Source: Bradyrhizobium algeriense (lineage in GTDB: Bacteria; Pseudomonadota; Alphaproteobacteria; Rhizobiales; Xanthobacteraceae). From it: a DNA stretch of 64,000 bases. Position 1 is the first letter of the stretch. The number at the start of each line of letters is the position of its first letter. The position numbers and the translations under genes were made by a program. The notes beneath the pieces are model-generated. The model was not told where the DNA came from, did no database searches, and worked only from the letters and a program-made list of their open reading frames with translations. Positions 8,422 to 17,718 of this stretch are shown here, in pieces. The stretch spans positions 62,001 to 126,000 of the forward strand of contig NZ_PYCN01000009.1 in the NCBI RefSeq assembly GCF_003062295.1. The letters run 5' to 3'.

Positions 8422-9876
8422 CTACACCACACCGCAATTCTGATAGACGTGCTTGATCTCGACAAAATCGTTCAGCGCCTCGTAGCCATGAAGGCGGCCA
8501 AGACCGCTGCGGCGGTAGCCGCCCGTTTCGGCTTCGGCAAACAGCTTGTTGTGGTCGTTGATCCAGACTGTGCCATTCCGCAGCGCGCGCGCCACCCGCA
8601 TCGCGCGTGCGCCGTCGTTGGTCCATACACTGGCTGAGAGCCCATACTCGTTGTGATTTGCCCTGGCGACGGCCTCCTTCTCATCTTCAAATTTCTCAAT
8701 CACCACCAACGGGCCGAAGATTTCCTCCTGGATAAAGAATGCAGCGGTGTCGTGGTGCGCGACAAGCGTGGGCGTGAGAAAGAACCCCCGAGAAAGATCG
8801 CCGTCCGGCCGTCCCCCGCACAGGACAACCTCGTCGGCAACGTCCATAGTTTCTGCAATTCGCCTGGAGACGCTCTCCAGAGAGGCCGCGTCGATCAGGG
8901 GTCCCATCTCCGCTGCGGTTTCTGTGCCTGCTCCAACCTTGACGCGTGCGAGAGCGGACCCGAGTGCGCTCTTCATTTCATCGTAACGCGAAGCGTGGAC
9001 CAGTACGCGGCGGGCTGCGGTGCATTGCTGCCCGGCGATGATCGTAGCCGCCGCGGCGAGCTTCGGAGCGACGCCAGCCACGTCCGCATCTTCGAACACA
9101 AGGCAGGCCGATTTCCCGCCCAGCTCACGCGACAGCTTCTTCATGGTCGGGGCCGCCGCTGCCATAATGCGCTGGCCCGTGGCGTTTGAACCGGTGAAGC
9201 TTATGACGTCCACCTCGGGTGAGGTGACGAGATATTGCGCAACGTCATGGCCGTCTTCCGAGAGAAGATTGACAACTCCATTAGGCAAGCCTCGTACCTC
9301 GTGGAGGCATTTTACAAGCTCGGCGGTAATCAACGCGGTTTGCGGCGCAGGTTTGATAACCACGGTGCAGCCCGCGCAAAGCGCAGGCGTAAGTGCGCGA
9401 ATTAAGAGCACTGCGGGCGCATTCCACGGGATGATGAGCCCGGCGACACCGGCCGGTTCCTTCAGCAGGGTCGAATATGCTCCGGGTTCGACCTCGAACA
9501 CGTGGCCGGGAATGTAGCGCGTCAAGCCGGCATAGTAGCGGATCTCCGATACGCTGCCGGCGATCTCGCCCCGCGAGTGCGCGAGCGGCTTTCCATTCTC
9601 CAACGTAAGGAGATGCGCCAATTGCTCGCCGCGGCTCTCCATCAGATCGGCCCATTGCAGCATCACAAGTTGGCGGAGTCGTGCATTCTGCGCCCACTCG
9701 GGACGGTCAAAAGCGCGGCGTGCCGCGGCAACGGCCGCTTCTGCATCCGCGCGCCCGCTTGCTGCATAACGTCCCAGGATATGCTGGGTCGACGGGTCGA
9801 TGCTCGGCACCGTCCGTCCGGATTGAGCGGGTTGCCAAAGACCGTCGATGAGATTGCGAGCCTGCGTTGATGTCAT
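8422..9876 (-). CDS. NAD(P)-dependent aldehyde dehydrogenase
   Basis: This protein of 484 residues (ATG at 9876; a GTG 36 bases upstream is possible but has no better ribosome site) is a full-length ALDH. Key motifs are the FTGSNATGQRIM nucleotide-binding turn, the catalytic glutamate in RELGGKSACLVFEDAD and the catalytic cysteine in GQQCTAARRVLVH. It would oxidise an aldehyde to the acid. It follows a crotonase gene and an acyl-CoA ligase gene, an order also found in hydroxycinnamate pathways (ligase, hydratase-aldolase, aldehyde dehydrogenase). That parallel is suggestive only. Confidence 0.92.
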   Translation of the reverse strand: MTSTQARNLIDGLWQPAQSGRTVPSIDPSTQHILGRYAASGRADAEAAVAAARRAFDRPEWAQNARLRQLVMLQWADLMESRGEQLAHLLTLENGKPLAHSRGEIAGSVSEIRYYAGLTRYIPGHVFEVEPGAYSTLLKEPAGVAGLIIPWNAPAVLLIRALTPALCAGCTVVIKPAPQTALITAELVKCLHEVRGLPNGVVNLLSEDGHDVAQYLVTSPEVDVISFTGSNATGQRIMAAAAPTMKKLSRELGGKSACLVFEDADVAGVAPKLAAAATIIAGQQCTAARRVLVHASRYDEMKSALGSALARVKVGAGTETAAEMGPLIDAASLESVSRRIAETMDVADEVVLCGGRPDGDLSRGFFLTPTLVAHHDTAAFFIQEEIFGPLVVIEKFEDEKEAVARANHNEYGLSASVWTNDGARAMRVARALRNGTVWINDHNKLFAEAETGGYRRSGLGRLHGYEALNDFVEIKHVYQNCGVV

Positions 9877-9978
9877 AAAATGCTGATCCTGGAGTTTGCT
9901 TGCGAAGCGCACAGCACGACGTGACCCGGCGAGTGGGAGTCCTTCTGCCGGGTCACGTTCGATGCTGGCCTTACAGCC

Positions 9979-10785
9979 CTAGAGCCCGGTAAAATTCGGA
10001 GCGCGTTTGGCGTTGAAGGCCTCGACACCTTCCTTGAAATCCGCCGATTGACGCAGACGGCTGTAACAATGGCCCTCGAGTTCGATCGCGATGGCCAGCG
10101 TCGAATCCTCGGTATCGTTGAGGAGCTTCTTTGCCGTGCGCTGAGCCAACGGCGAGAACGTGCGAAGCTCGTCCACGAGCTTGTCGGTCGCCTTTTCCAG
10201 TTCACCATCAGGCACGCACTCGGTCGCAATTCCCCATTCCTGCGCCTGCTTTCCGGAAATCCGCTTCGAACGCATGACGATATCCTTGGTGCGGGTGATG
10301 CCGATCATTTTCTGCAGGCGCGCGGATCCGCCCGAACCGGGAATCTGTCCGAGTTTCTGCTCCGGCAAAGCGTAAAATGTCGTCTCAGATGCGATCCTGA
10401 AGTCGCACGCCAGAGAGAGTTCGAACCCGACCCCGAAACAATATCCGCGGTTGGCAACGATCACCGGCTTGGCGCAACGCGCCGGCGAGGCGATATTCCA
10501 GGCGAGCTTCGACACGTGCTCCGGCGTCGCTTCCATGAAGCCTCCGATATTCCCGCCGCTCGAGAAATGTTCGCCGATTGACCGCACGACAATGACCCTG
10601 ACGCGCGGATCCTCGTCCAGAGTCTCGAACACCAGCCGAAGCTGGTCGCGCTGCGGCATCGCTACGATGTTGTAGGGAGGCCGGTTGAGGACGATGTCGG
10701 CCCGTTCGTGCGCCTCGTCGATTTCCACCTGGAAGCCGTCGAGCTTGCCGAGACGCGGGTCGGCGAATTTGAAAGGTGATGGCAT
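9979..10785 (-). CDS. Enoyl-CoA hydratase/isomerase (crotonase) family protein
   Basis: The start at 10785 is chosen because AGAGGA lies eight bases upstream; the frame stays open to 10854 but the extra residues look unlike protein. The 268-residue product keeps both crotonase glutamates (FGVGFELSL and LPEQKLGQIPGSGGS) and the oxyanion-hole region SIGEHFSSGGNIGGF. The N-terminal extension before the crotonase fold (SPFKFADPRLGKLDGFQVEI) is somewhat longer than usual. It lies 25 bases after the CoA-ligase gene and likely acts on the product of that ligase. Whether it hydrates, hydrolyses or cleaves the thioester is not decidable here. Confidence 0.88.
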   Translation of the reverse strand: MPSPFKFADPRLGKLDGFQVEIDEAHERADIVLNRPPYNIVAMPQRDQLRLVFETLDEDPRVRVIVVRSIGEHFSSGGNIGGFMEATPEHVSKLAWNIASPARCAKPVIVANRGYCFGVGFELSLACDFRIASETTFYALPEQKLGQIPGSGGSARLQKMIGITRTKDIVMRSKRISGKQAQEWGIATECVPDGELEKATDKLVDELRTFSPLAQRTAKKLLNDTEDSTLAIAIELEGHCYSRLRQSADFKEGVEAFNAKRAPNFTGL

Positions 10786-10810
10786 TTTCGTTTTCCTCTT
10801 GATGATTGAA

Positions 10811-12355
10811 CTAAGCTGCGGTTGGTGGCGGACGACTTTCGGATTCGTATTCACCCGCGACGAGCAGCCGTCTCAGCAGTTTTCCTACGGGGGACTTCGG
10901 AATGGCATCGACGAAGACGAAGCGGCGAGGACGTTTGAAGTTGGTCAGCCCGGAGTCGCGGCAGAATGATTCGAGTTCGGCTTCACTGACCGGCGCACTC
11001 CGCTTCACGAAAGCCGCGACGATCTTGCCCCATTTCTCATCGGCAAGACCGACGACCGCAACCTCCGCAACCGCGGGGTGAAGGGAAAGGCAACTTTCGA
11101 TCTCAACGGGCGAAACATTCTCACCGCCCGTGATAATCATGTCGTCGACACGTCCCGTTACAAACAAATCGCCGTCGCCGTCGACAAAACCGGTATCGCC
11201 GGTAAAGTACCAACCCTCACGCAGCGATTTCAAATCGGCATCGGGGCGCCGCCAATAGCCTTCGAAGGCCTCGTCGCCGGCAAGCGACGCGATGATTTCG
11301 CCCTCCTCACCCGGCGCGGCGACTTCTGCCGCCGAGCGGGCGTTCATCCGGACCACCTTGACGTGCTGGTTGATCCCGGCCTTGCCCGCCGAACCTGGTT
11401 TCGCCGGGGCGTTCTGATCGATCGTAAAGGTGTAGATTTCCGAGCTGCCGTAATGATTGACGAACAGATCCGGCTTGAAGACCTCGTTGAGCTTCTTGAG
11501 CAATCCGTCGGTCATCGAGGCGCCGGCAAAGCCGAGCTTTCGCACGCTTGATACCTGCGCCGAGGGGAACGCTTCGTGGTGGACAAGATCATGATAGAGC
11601 GTCGGCACCAGGTAGAGATTGGTGATCTTCTCGCGCTCGATCAGCTTGAGTGCCTGGCGGCTATCATAGCGTGGCAGACAGACGAAGGCGCCGCCGATCA
11701 GCGACATCGCCAGCAAGGAGCGGACACCCATGGTGTGATAGAGCGGCATCACGCCGAGCGTCCGCTCGCTGCGGCCATAGAGATTTTGCGCAACATGCGC
11801 GATCGCCGCCGCGCGCTCGGCGCGATGGCGGCGCGGCACGCCCTTCGGCCTGGATGTCGTGCCCGACGTGTAGAGCATAATCGACCAGGCATCGGCACTG
11901 GCGCGAGGCGACGCATCCGGCGCGCTGCCCTCGATCAGGTCGGCAAACGCCATCGCGTCGCCGGTCCGCAGGCCGATCGATACACGCTGTAGCCCGGCCG
12001 CGCGTGTGGAATTGTTCACGGCTTCGGCAGAAACGTCCTCATAGAACACAGCACAGGCCTCGGAATTCTCGATGCAGAAATCGAGTTCGTCGGCCTTGGC
12101 GCGCCAGTTGATGGGCGTGATGACGAGTCCTGCGAGTTGGCAGGCCCAATGCAGGGTCGCCGCCTCCCAGCGGTTCTGCAGCGCGGTGACAATGTGATCG
12201 CCGGGCTTGAGTCCGATACGATCGAAGGACGCCACCAGCGACGAAATCCTGTAGTACCACTGTCGATAGGTGAGGCGGATCTCGCCGTCGACCAGTGCAG
12301 TGGCGTCGGGATCGCGCGCGACACTCGCAATAAAGCTGCTGCCGAGATCAAGCAT
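10811..12355 (-). CDS. AMP-forming acyl-CoA synthetase (CoA ligase)
   Basis: This 514-residue ANL-family ligase has YTSGTTSRPKGV, GWYFTGDTGFVDGDGDLF, the hinge DDMIITGGENV and the catalytic lysine in PKSPVGKLLRR. The ATG at 12355 overlaps the end of the iron-sulfur subunit gene by eight bases, which argues for coupled translation with the hydroxylase. Residues after TSGTT are SRPKG rather than GKPKG, a tolerated variant. It probably activates the acid hydroxylated by the adjacent molybdenum enzyme, or its decarboxylated product, to a CoA thioester. Confidence 0.9.
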   Translation of the reverse strand: MLDLGSSFIASVARDPDATALVDGEIRLTYRQWYYRISSLVASFDRIGLKPGDHIVTALQNRWEAATLHWACQLAGLVITPINWRAKADELDFCIENSEACAVFYEDVSAEAVNNSTRAAGLQRVSIGLRTGDAMAFADLIEGSAPDASPRASADAWSIMLYTSGTTSRPKGVPRRHRAERAAAIAHVAQNLYGRSERTLGVMPLYHTMGVRSLLAMSLIGGAFVCLPRYDSRQALKLIEREKITNLYLVPTLYHDLVHHEAFPSAQVSSVRKLGFAGASMTDGLLKKLNEVFKPDLFVNHYGSSEIYTFTIDQNAPAKPGSAGKAGINQHVKVVRMNARSAAEVAAPGEEGEIIASLAGDEAFEGYWRRPDADLKSLREGWYFTGDTGFVDGDGDLFVTGRVDDMIITGGENVSPVEIESCLSLHPAVAEVAVVGLADEKWGKIVAAFVKRSAPVSEAELESFCRDSGLTNFKRPRRFVFVDAIPKSPVGKLLRRLLVAGEYESESRPPPTAA

Positions 12356-12866
12356 CTGTCTTCTCTTTGCTGGTTTCCGCAAGCTCGGCAGCGGCCTCGA
12401 GCGCCGCCTTGACGATCGACGTGTAGCCGGTGCAGCGGCATAGATGGCCGCTGAGGAGATCGCGGATATCGCTTTCGCTCGGCGCCCGATGGTCCAGCAG
12501 GTAATGATCGAGCGACATCAGGATGCCGGCGGTGCAGAAGCCACATTGCAAAGCGTGGTTGCGGCGGAAGGCCTGTTGCAGAATGCCGAGTCGATCGGGT
12601 GATGGGGCGAGGCCTTCGATCGTGCGCACGTCGCAGCCTTCGACCTGGGCTGCCAGGGTCAGGCATGACCTCGCAAGCATGCCGTCGACGACAATCGTGC
12701 ACGCGCCGCACACGCCGTGCTCGCAGCCGACATGGGTCCCGGTCGCGCCGATCTGCTGGCGCAGGAAGTCCGAGAGCAGCGTGCGCGGCTCGGCCTCAGC
12801 TTCTACCGGCCGGCCGTTCAGGGTGAAACGGATGGCATGACGGCTCTCGGCGCTCAGACGCGTCAT
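12348..12866 (-). CDS. [2Fe-2S] small subunit of a xanthine-dehydrogenase-family hydroxylase
   Basis: The 172-residue protein carries a plant-type ferredoxin cluster motif (GCEHGVCGACTIVVDG) and the second, helical cluster motif (QCGFCTAGILMS and HLCRCTGYTSI). It passes electrons from the molybdenum site to FAD. The open frame extends far upstream, but the ATG at 12866 overlaps the FAD-subunit stop as ATGA and begins right before the ferredoxin fold. It is the CoxS/NdhS-type subunit of the three-gene set at 12348-16689. Confidence 0.95.
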   Translation of the reverse strand: MTRLSAESRHAIRFTLNGRPVEAEAEPRTLLSDFLRQQIGATGTHVGCEHGVCGACTIVVDGMLARSCLTLAAQVEGCDVRTIEGLAPSPDRLGILQQAFRRNHALQCGFCTAGILMSLDHYLLDHRAPSESDIRDLLSGHLCRCTGYTSIVKAALEAAAELAETSKEKTDA

Positions 12867-13678
12867 TGCAGCACCTCGCGCACCAGATCGCGGCCAATCA
12901 TGCGCACCAGATCCCGTCGATAACGCGCGGTCGCGTGCACGTCGCTGCGCGCGTCGAGCTCGTAGGCAAAGCCGTTCAGCGCATCGTCGAGCGCACTGCC
13001 GTCCAGGCGCGGCCAGTCGCGCACCAGCGGGACATCGCCGACGCCGCCGACGGCGAAGCGGACGCCTTTCGACGTCGCGACCGCCGCACAGGCCACGATG
13101 GCGAAGTCGCCATGGCGGCGGGCTACTTCGCGGAAAGCGCATCGACCTCTGCCTTGGGCTGGGAACGAGACGGCTTCGATAAGCTCATCTTCCGCCCGTG
13201 CGGTCAGCATCATCCCAAGGAAAAAGTCGTTTGCTGCCAGGCGCCGGCGCCGCTTCGCGCTACGCAAATGGACCTCACCGCCGAGCGCCACCAGCACAAG
13301 CGGCATCTCCGCGCTCGGGTCGGCATGCGCGAGCGAACCGCAGACAGTGCCGCAGCTGCGGGTCTGCACATGTCCTACCCATGGCAGCGCCAGCGCGAGC
13401 AGCGGCAGGGTCCCGGCGAGCGCTGGCCAGGCGAGCAAGGCGGCCTGGCGCACCCCCGCTCCGATCGTCACCACCTCCGCCGATTGCTCGATCCGCCCCA
13501 GCTCGCTCAGCCGCATGATGTCGATCAGGAGCTTTGGCTTGGCGAGCCGCATATTGAGCATCGCCATCAGCGATTGCCCGCCGGCGAGCACGCGCGCATC
13601 GCCGCCCTCTTGCGCGAGCCCATCGAGCACCTCGCCGACGGATTCGGCTCGGATATAGTCGAAGGCGGCGGGCTTCAT
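12863..13678 (-). CDS. FAD-binding medium subunit of a xanthine-dehydrogenase-family hydroxylase
   Basis: The 271-residue CoxM-type subunit has the FAD motifs AGGQSLMAMLNMR (about 31-43) and TRSCGTVCGSLAHADPSAE (about 107-125). Relatives usually have RNRGTVGGSLAHADP, so the SCGTVC pair of cysteines is a local variation. The ATG at 13678 forms an ATGA overlap with the large-subunit stop; upstream codons in the same frame are unlikely to be used. It transfers electrons from the iron-sulfur subunit to the external acceptor. Confidence 0.93.
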   Translation of the reverse strand: MKPAAFDYIRAESVGEVLDGLAQEGGDARVLAGGQSLMAMLNMRLAKPKLLIDIMRLSELGRIEQSAEVVTIGAGVRQAALLAWPALAGTLPLLALALPWVGHVQTRSCGTVCGSLAHADPSAEMPLVLVALGGEVHLRSAKRRRRLAANDFFLGMMLTARAEDELIEAVSFPAQGRGRCAFREVARRHGDFAIVACAAVATSKGVRFAVGGVGDVPLVRDWPRLDGSALDDALNGFAYELDARSDVHATARYRRDLVRMIGRDLVREVLQ

Positions 13679-16600
13679 CGTCGCCCTCCAAATAATGCCG
13701 CGAACTTCTGGAGCCACGCGAAGGATGAGAAGTCGCTTGCCGGCGCGCCACCGCCGGCCTCGCGCGCCAGCGCCGCAAAAAACTGCCCGATGATCACCCG
13801 CATGGCACCATCGAGCAGCCGGCCGCCGATGCTGGCCACCTTGCCGCCGATCGCAGCGTCATAGCTGTAGCGCAGCCGGGTGCCGCCTTTGCCGTCGGGA
13901 TCGAGCGTGATGCGTCCCTCGGCGCCGCCGAAGCCGAGCGCACCCTCCGCTTTGCCTCGCAGCGTCACTGCATGCGGTGGATCGAGATCGAACAGCTCTA
14001 CGTCGGCGCGATAACGTCCGCTGACCGGCCCGATGCCGAGCGTTACATCAGCGCGGAAATGCGTCTCGGAAATCTTGTCCACGCGCTGGCATCCGGGGAT
14101 CACCGCTTGCAATGTCCGGGGATCGAGCAGCATCGTCCACACCTGCTCCGGCGCCGCGTTGACGGTCGCACCGCCCTCGCCGTGCAGACGGCGGTCTCCT
14201 TCGCGCGCAGGCGCGGCCCTCGATTGCCCCGTCGGCGGTTCCGGCTCCGGACCGCGCACCAATTCGGCGAGCTTTGCCGGCAGCAGCGGCAGCGTGACGT
14301 CGGCGAGCCCCAGCGCGTCGGCGACCGCATTGGCGATGCACACCGGCGTGGACATGCAATTGCCTTCACCGACGCCCTTTGCCCCTAGCGGGGTGAACGG
14401 CGACGGCGTTTCCATGTGAATGATTTGTGGCTCGGGGACTTCGGCCGTGGTCGGCAGCAGGTAGTCCGCGAACGTTCCGGTCAGAAAGCTGCCGTCGGCG
14501 GCATAGGCATATTCTTCGTAGAGCGCTGCCCCCAGGCCTTGCGCAAAGCCGCCGCGGATCTGGCCGTCCACCATGCCCGGATGCAGGATGGTGCCGCAAT
14601 CATGCATGGTCACGTAGCGGTCGATGCGGGTTTCGAACGTCGTACGGTCGATTTCGACGCCGCAGAAGTCGAAGATGAAGCCATGGCAAAGCGAGGAGTT
14701 GATGCGGTCCTCGTCATCGGGCGCGGTCAGCTCGGGCGGCGTCCAGAACACGGTCTCGCGAATGGTCTGTCCGGCATCATCGGGCACCGAGCCAGGCGAC
14801 CAGTGGCCCAGCGCAGCGAGCCGGGAGAATGCGACCCGGTTCTCGGGATTGTGTTTCGATGCCACAAAGCCGCTGCCGAACACGATGTCACCCGGCTCGA
14901 CATTCAGCTGGCTGGCGGCAATACGCGCGAGGCGGGCCGCGATGCGCTCGGCGGCCAGTTTTGCCGTACCGGCCACGGCCGCTGCAAAACGGCTCGCATA
15001 GTTGCCCGAGGCAATCGACCAGGCGTCCTTGGCGGTATCGATTTCGGTGTTGACGCGCACGTCCTGCGGCTTGAGGCCGAACACATCGGCCACCACCTGT
15101 GACAGCACCGTGCGATGGCCCTGCCCTTGCGGCACCGATGCGACGTGAACCGTAACCCCGCCGACCGGATCGAGCGCGACCGTCGCGGTCGCCTGCGCAC
15201 CGTTCTTCGGCCCCGCCTTGCGCCGCTCGGCAGCCGTGAGAACGGTGGTGATATAGCCCATATTGGAGACGCTGGGCTCAACAACCGCGGTAAGCCCGAT
15301 GCCATAGAGGCGGCCTTGCGCACGCGCTTCGTCGCGGCGAGCCTTTAGCTCTTCCAGTTTCCCATGCCCGACGGCTCTGGCGACAGCTTCCTGGTAGTTG
15401 CCGGAATCGAGCAAGGCGCCGGTCGCCGTGCGATAGGGAAAGGCATTCGCAGGGACGAGATTGCGCTTGATGACTTCAAGCGGATCCAGCCCCAGACTGA
15501 TCGCGATCCGCTGCACCAGCCGTTCCAGTGCATAATATACCTGGGGTCCGCCAAAGCCGCGATTGAGGCCGCTCGGCGTCTTGTTGGTGACGACGACGCG
15601 ATTGCGCACCCTCATGTGGCGAATGTCGTAGGCACCGCTGAGATTGCCGTGCATGCGGTAGAGCGTGGCCGGCTCCGGCGCGCGCAAATGAGCGCCGCAG
15701 TCCTCGACCTGGTCCCAATCGAGCGCGAGGATTTTTCCATCCGCGGCGACGGCGGCGGCGAGCGTCGTCGCGCGGTTGGTCGCCGAGACCGAGGCGGTGA
15801 GATGTTCGAGCCGATCCTCGATCCATTTCACCGGCCGTCCGACGGCGCGCGCCGCTGCGCCGATCAGCACGATATAGGGAAATACACCCTGTTTGACGCC
15901 AAAGCTGCCGCCCGAATCCGGCGGCGTGCGCAGTCGCAGCCGATTGCCGGGAACTTTCAGCGCGCGCGAAAGCACGGTGTGAATGCTGAACGGGCCTTGG
16001 AAATTGGCGAGAACATCGAAGGCATCTTCGCCGGCGTCATAGGACGCGATCACGCCATAGGTTTCGATCGGCGTGCAGGAATTGCGCGGATATCGGATAT
16101 CGATCGAAACGTGATGTGCAGCGTCTGCGAATGCCTGCTCCGGATCGCCGTAACGGAAACTGCGGTCGCTGGCGAGATTGCCGGGAAAGCCGTCATGCAG
16201 GACCGCCGCATCGGCTGCGAGCGCCGCCAGCGGATCGAGCACAGCGGCGCACGCCCGATACTCGACATGAATGAGTTCGGCGGCGTCTTCGGCCCGCGCA
16301 CGATCGGTCGCGATGACAATGGCGACGGGCTCACCGACATAGCGAACGCGCTCGGTTGCAATCGGCCAGCACTCAACGGGTGCCTTCACGCCCACGACCA
16401 GGCTCGCGGTCAACGCCTTGACTTGCTCGCCCGTGAGAACGGCCGCGACGCCCGGTGCCCGCCTCGCCGCCTCCGCCTCGATCGAGAGAATTTCAGCGTG
16501 CGCATGTGGCGAGCGAAGGATTGCGGCGTGCAGTGTGCCTGGCAGCGTGCCGAGGTCATCGATGAACCGGCCGCCACCGCTCAAGAGCGCAGCGTCCTCG

Positions 16601-16689
16601 ACGCGCTCGATCGAACGGCCGACCCACGGCGGTATCGCCGAAGCGTCCTGGTCGACCATAGATGCTGATCGAAACGCGGCCGGCGCCAT
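13675..16689 (-). CDS. Molybdopterin-binding large subunit fused to a CoxG-like domain
   Basis: This 1004-residue protein is a complete CoxL/XdhB-type large subunit (about residues 20-810) followed by a short linker and a CoxG/SRPBCC-like domain (about 835-980). Large-subunit hallmarks are PWVGRSIERVEDAALLSGGG, GGSFGVKQGVFPYIVL, RGFGGPQVYYALERL and the base-catalyst glutamate in GAKGVGEGN (E775). CoxG proteins are normally separate and help place or mature CO dehydrogenase at the membrane. The ATG at 16689 is preferred because GAGGAGG lies nine bases upstream; starts at 16731 or 16659 are possible. The CO-dehydrogenase CSFR-type loop was not seen, so an organic hydroxylase is likelier. Confidence 0.9.
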   Translation of the reverse strand: MAPAAFRSASMVDQDASAIPPWVGRSIERVEDAALLSGGGRFIDDLGTLPGTLHAAILRSPHAHAEILSIEAEAARRAPGVAAVLTGEQVKALTASLVVGVKAPVECWPIATERVRYVGEPVAIVIATDRARAEDAAELIHVEYRACAAVLDPLAALAADAAVLHDGFPGNLASDRSFRYGDPEQAFADAAHHVSIDIRYPRNSCTPIETYGVIASYDAGEDAFDVLANFQGPFSIHTVLSRALKVPGNRLRLRTPPDSGGSFGVKQGVFPYIVLIGAAARAVGRPVKWIEDRLEHLTASVSATNRATTLAAAVAADGKILALDWDQVEDCGAHLRAPEPATLYRMHGNLSGAYDIRHMRVRNRVVVTNKTPSGLNRGFGGPQVYYALERLVQRIAISLGLDPLEVIKRNLVPANAFPYRTATGALLDSGNYQEAVARAVGHGKLEELKARRDEARAQGRLYGIGLTAVVEPSVSNMGYITTVLTAAERRKAGPKNGAQATATVALDPVGGVTVHVASVPQGQGHRTVLSQVVADVFGLKPQDVRVNTEIDTAKDAWSIASGNYASRFAAAVAGTAKLAAERIAARLARIAASQLNVEPGDIVFGSGFVASKHNPENRVAFSRLAALGHWSPGSVPDDAGQTIRETVFWTPPELTAPDDEDRINSSLCHGFIFDFCGVEIDRTTFETRIDRYVTMHDCGTILHPGMVDGQIRGGFAQGLGAALYEEYAYAADGSFLTGTFADYLLPTTAEVPEPQIIHMETPSPFTPLGAKGVGEGNCMSTPVCIANAVADALGLADVTLPLLPAKLAELVRGPEPEPPTGQSRAAPAREGDRRLHGEGGATVNAAPEQVWTMLLDPRTLQAVIPGCQRVDKISETHFRADVTLGIGPVSGRYRADVELFDLDPPHAVTLRGKAEGALGFGGAEGRITLDPDGKGGTRLRYSYDAAIGGKVASIGGRLLDGAMRVIIGQFFAALAREAGGGAPASDFSSFAWLQKFAALFGGRR

Positions 16690-16821
16690 TCCGACATTCC
16701 TCCTCGTCGCCCTCTTCGACGCGACGCCCATCAGTTGTCAAAAAAGTGGCGGGCACCGGCCATACCGCCTGCTCTCACCAGTTATCAAATCGTCTCATTT
16801 GCAGCTGCGGGTGGGCCGTAG

Positions 16822-17664
16822 TCAGGCCGCGAGTCGCGCGACATTGCGGAACTCGCGCGGACTGACACCGGCATGGTCACGGAAGAAGCGCGTGAAATGC
16901 GCGGGCTCCGGAAACCCGAAGCGTTCGCTGAGTTCACTAAACGGTGTGTCCTGGTGGATCACCGCATCGAGTACCCGCTCGATGCGCATCACGTTCAAGT
17001 AAATCTTTGGCGACACGCCGAGCGAGGACTCGAACAGGCGAAAGAACTGCGCACGCGATAGCCCCGCGCCTTTCGCGAATTGATCGACACTGGCGCATGC
17101 ACCCTCTTGGGCGCGCATCGCTTGCGTTATCCGCTTGATCCGCCAGTCGCAGGTCATCGCGTTCATGCCGCGGACTGAACTTGGGAAGCTGCGCCAGGGT
17201 GTGAAGCGCTCGATCACCGCGATCATCAGGTCCGAGAGCGCCTGTTCATGGGCGCGTAGACAATCCGGACGCTCTATCATATCGGTCGCGAGCTGCCGGG
17301 TGAGCTGGTGGATCCGCGGCGAGACCTCACCCGAAGGCCGGTCGAAAAAGCCCGGTGCACCGCTGGCAGCCCAGCCTGGGCGAAACTCCTTTAGCCAATG
17401 CGGCTCGACGTAGAGCGCGAGAATGAGGGTCCGCGGCTGCGCCGAATCGTGCACATAGGCGTGCGGTTTCCAGGCATCGACCAGCACCGCGTTGGTGTCA
17501 GTAAGCGGACATACCCGATCTCCCACCAGAAATTGCGTGTCAGCGCCTTCAACCTTCAGCAGGACGTGGCAATGCGGGTGCGCGTGACGCACCAACGAGC
17601 GGTCCATATCCAGGAGTGCAACCCTTCCGAAGGCGCCATGAGCAATCCGCAAAGCTGTCGACAT
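16822..17664 (-). CDS. AraC-family transcriptional regulator
   Basis: The 280-residue protein has an N-terminal cupin-like sensor (HAHPHCHVLLKVEGADTQFLVG near 26-47) and two C-terminal helix-turn-helix motifs. These are ASVDQFAKGAGLSRAQFFRLF and the signature PFSELSERFGFPEPAHFTRFF, which continues into GVSPREFR. AGGGAG nine bases upstream supports the ATG. It lies between the ThDP-enzyme gene and the hydroxylase operon on the same strand, about 130 bases before the hydroxylase. It probably activates the hydroxylase/ligase genes when its small ligand is present. Confidence 0.9.
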   Translation of the reverse strand: MSTALRIAHGAFGRVALLDMDRSLVRHAHPHCHVLLKVEGADTQFLVGDRVCPLTDTNAVLVDAWKPHAYVHDSAQPRTLILALYVEPHWLKEFRPGWAASGAPGFFDRPSGEVSPRIHQLTRQLATDMIERPDCLRAHEQALSDLMIAVIERFTPWRSFPSSVRGMNAMTCDWRIKRITQAMRAQEGACASVDQFAKGAGLSRAQFFRLFESSLGVSPKIYLNVMRIERVLDAVIHQDTPFSELSERFGFPEPAHFTRFFRDHAGVSPREFRNVARLAA

Positions 17665-17718
17665 GCCGTTCTCCCTTCAGATGCTTTTTCCCTGTTCTAC
17701 CACCACAAGGTATGCCGT

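Noticed and set aside
9979..12355. Naming the ligase/crotonase/ALDH set as ferulate (fcs/ech/vdh) genes
   Set aside because: Gene order is similar but no diagnostic substrate residues can be confirmed, and the linked UbiD and hydroxylase genes suggest another substrate.
15364..16668. Long plus-strand open frame opposite the molybdenum hydroxylase gene
   Set aside because: High-GC shadow frame. The opposite strand encodes clear conserved motifs and the plus-strand product shows no family signature.
13675..16689. Assignment of the hydroxylase as CO dehydrogenase because of its Cox-like subunits
   Set aside because: The AYxCSFR-type active-site loop of form I CO dehydrogenase was not seen and the neighbours are acid-catabolism genes.
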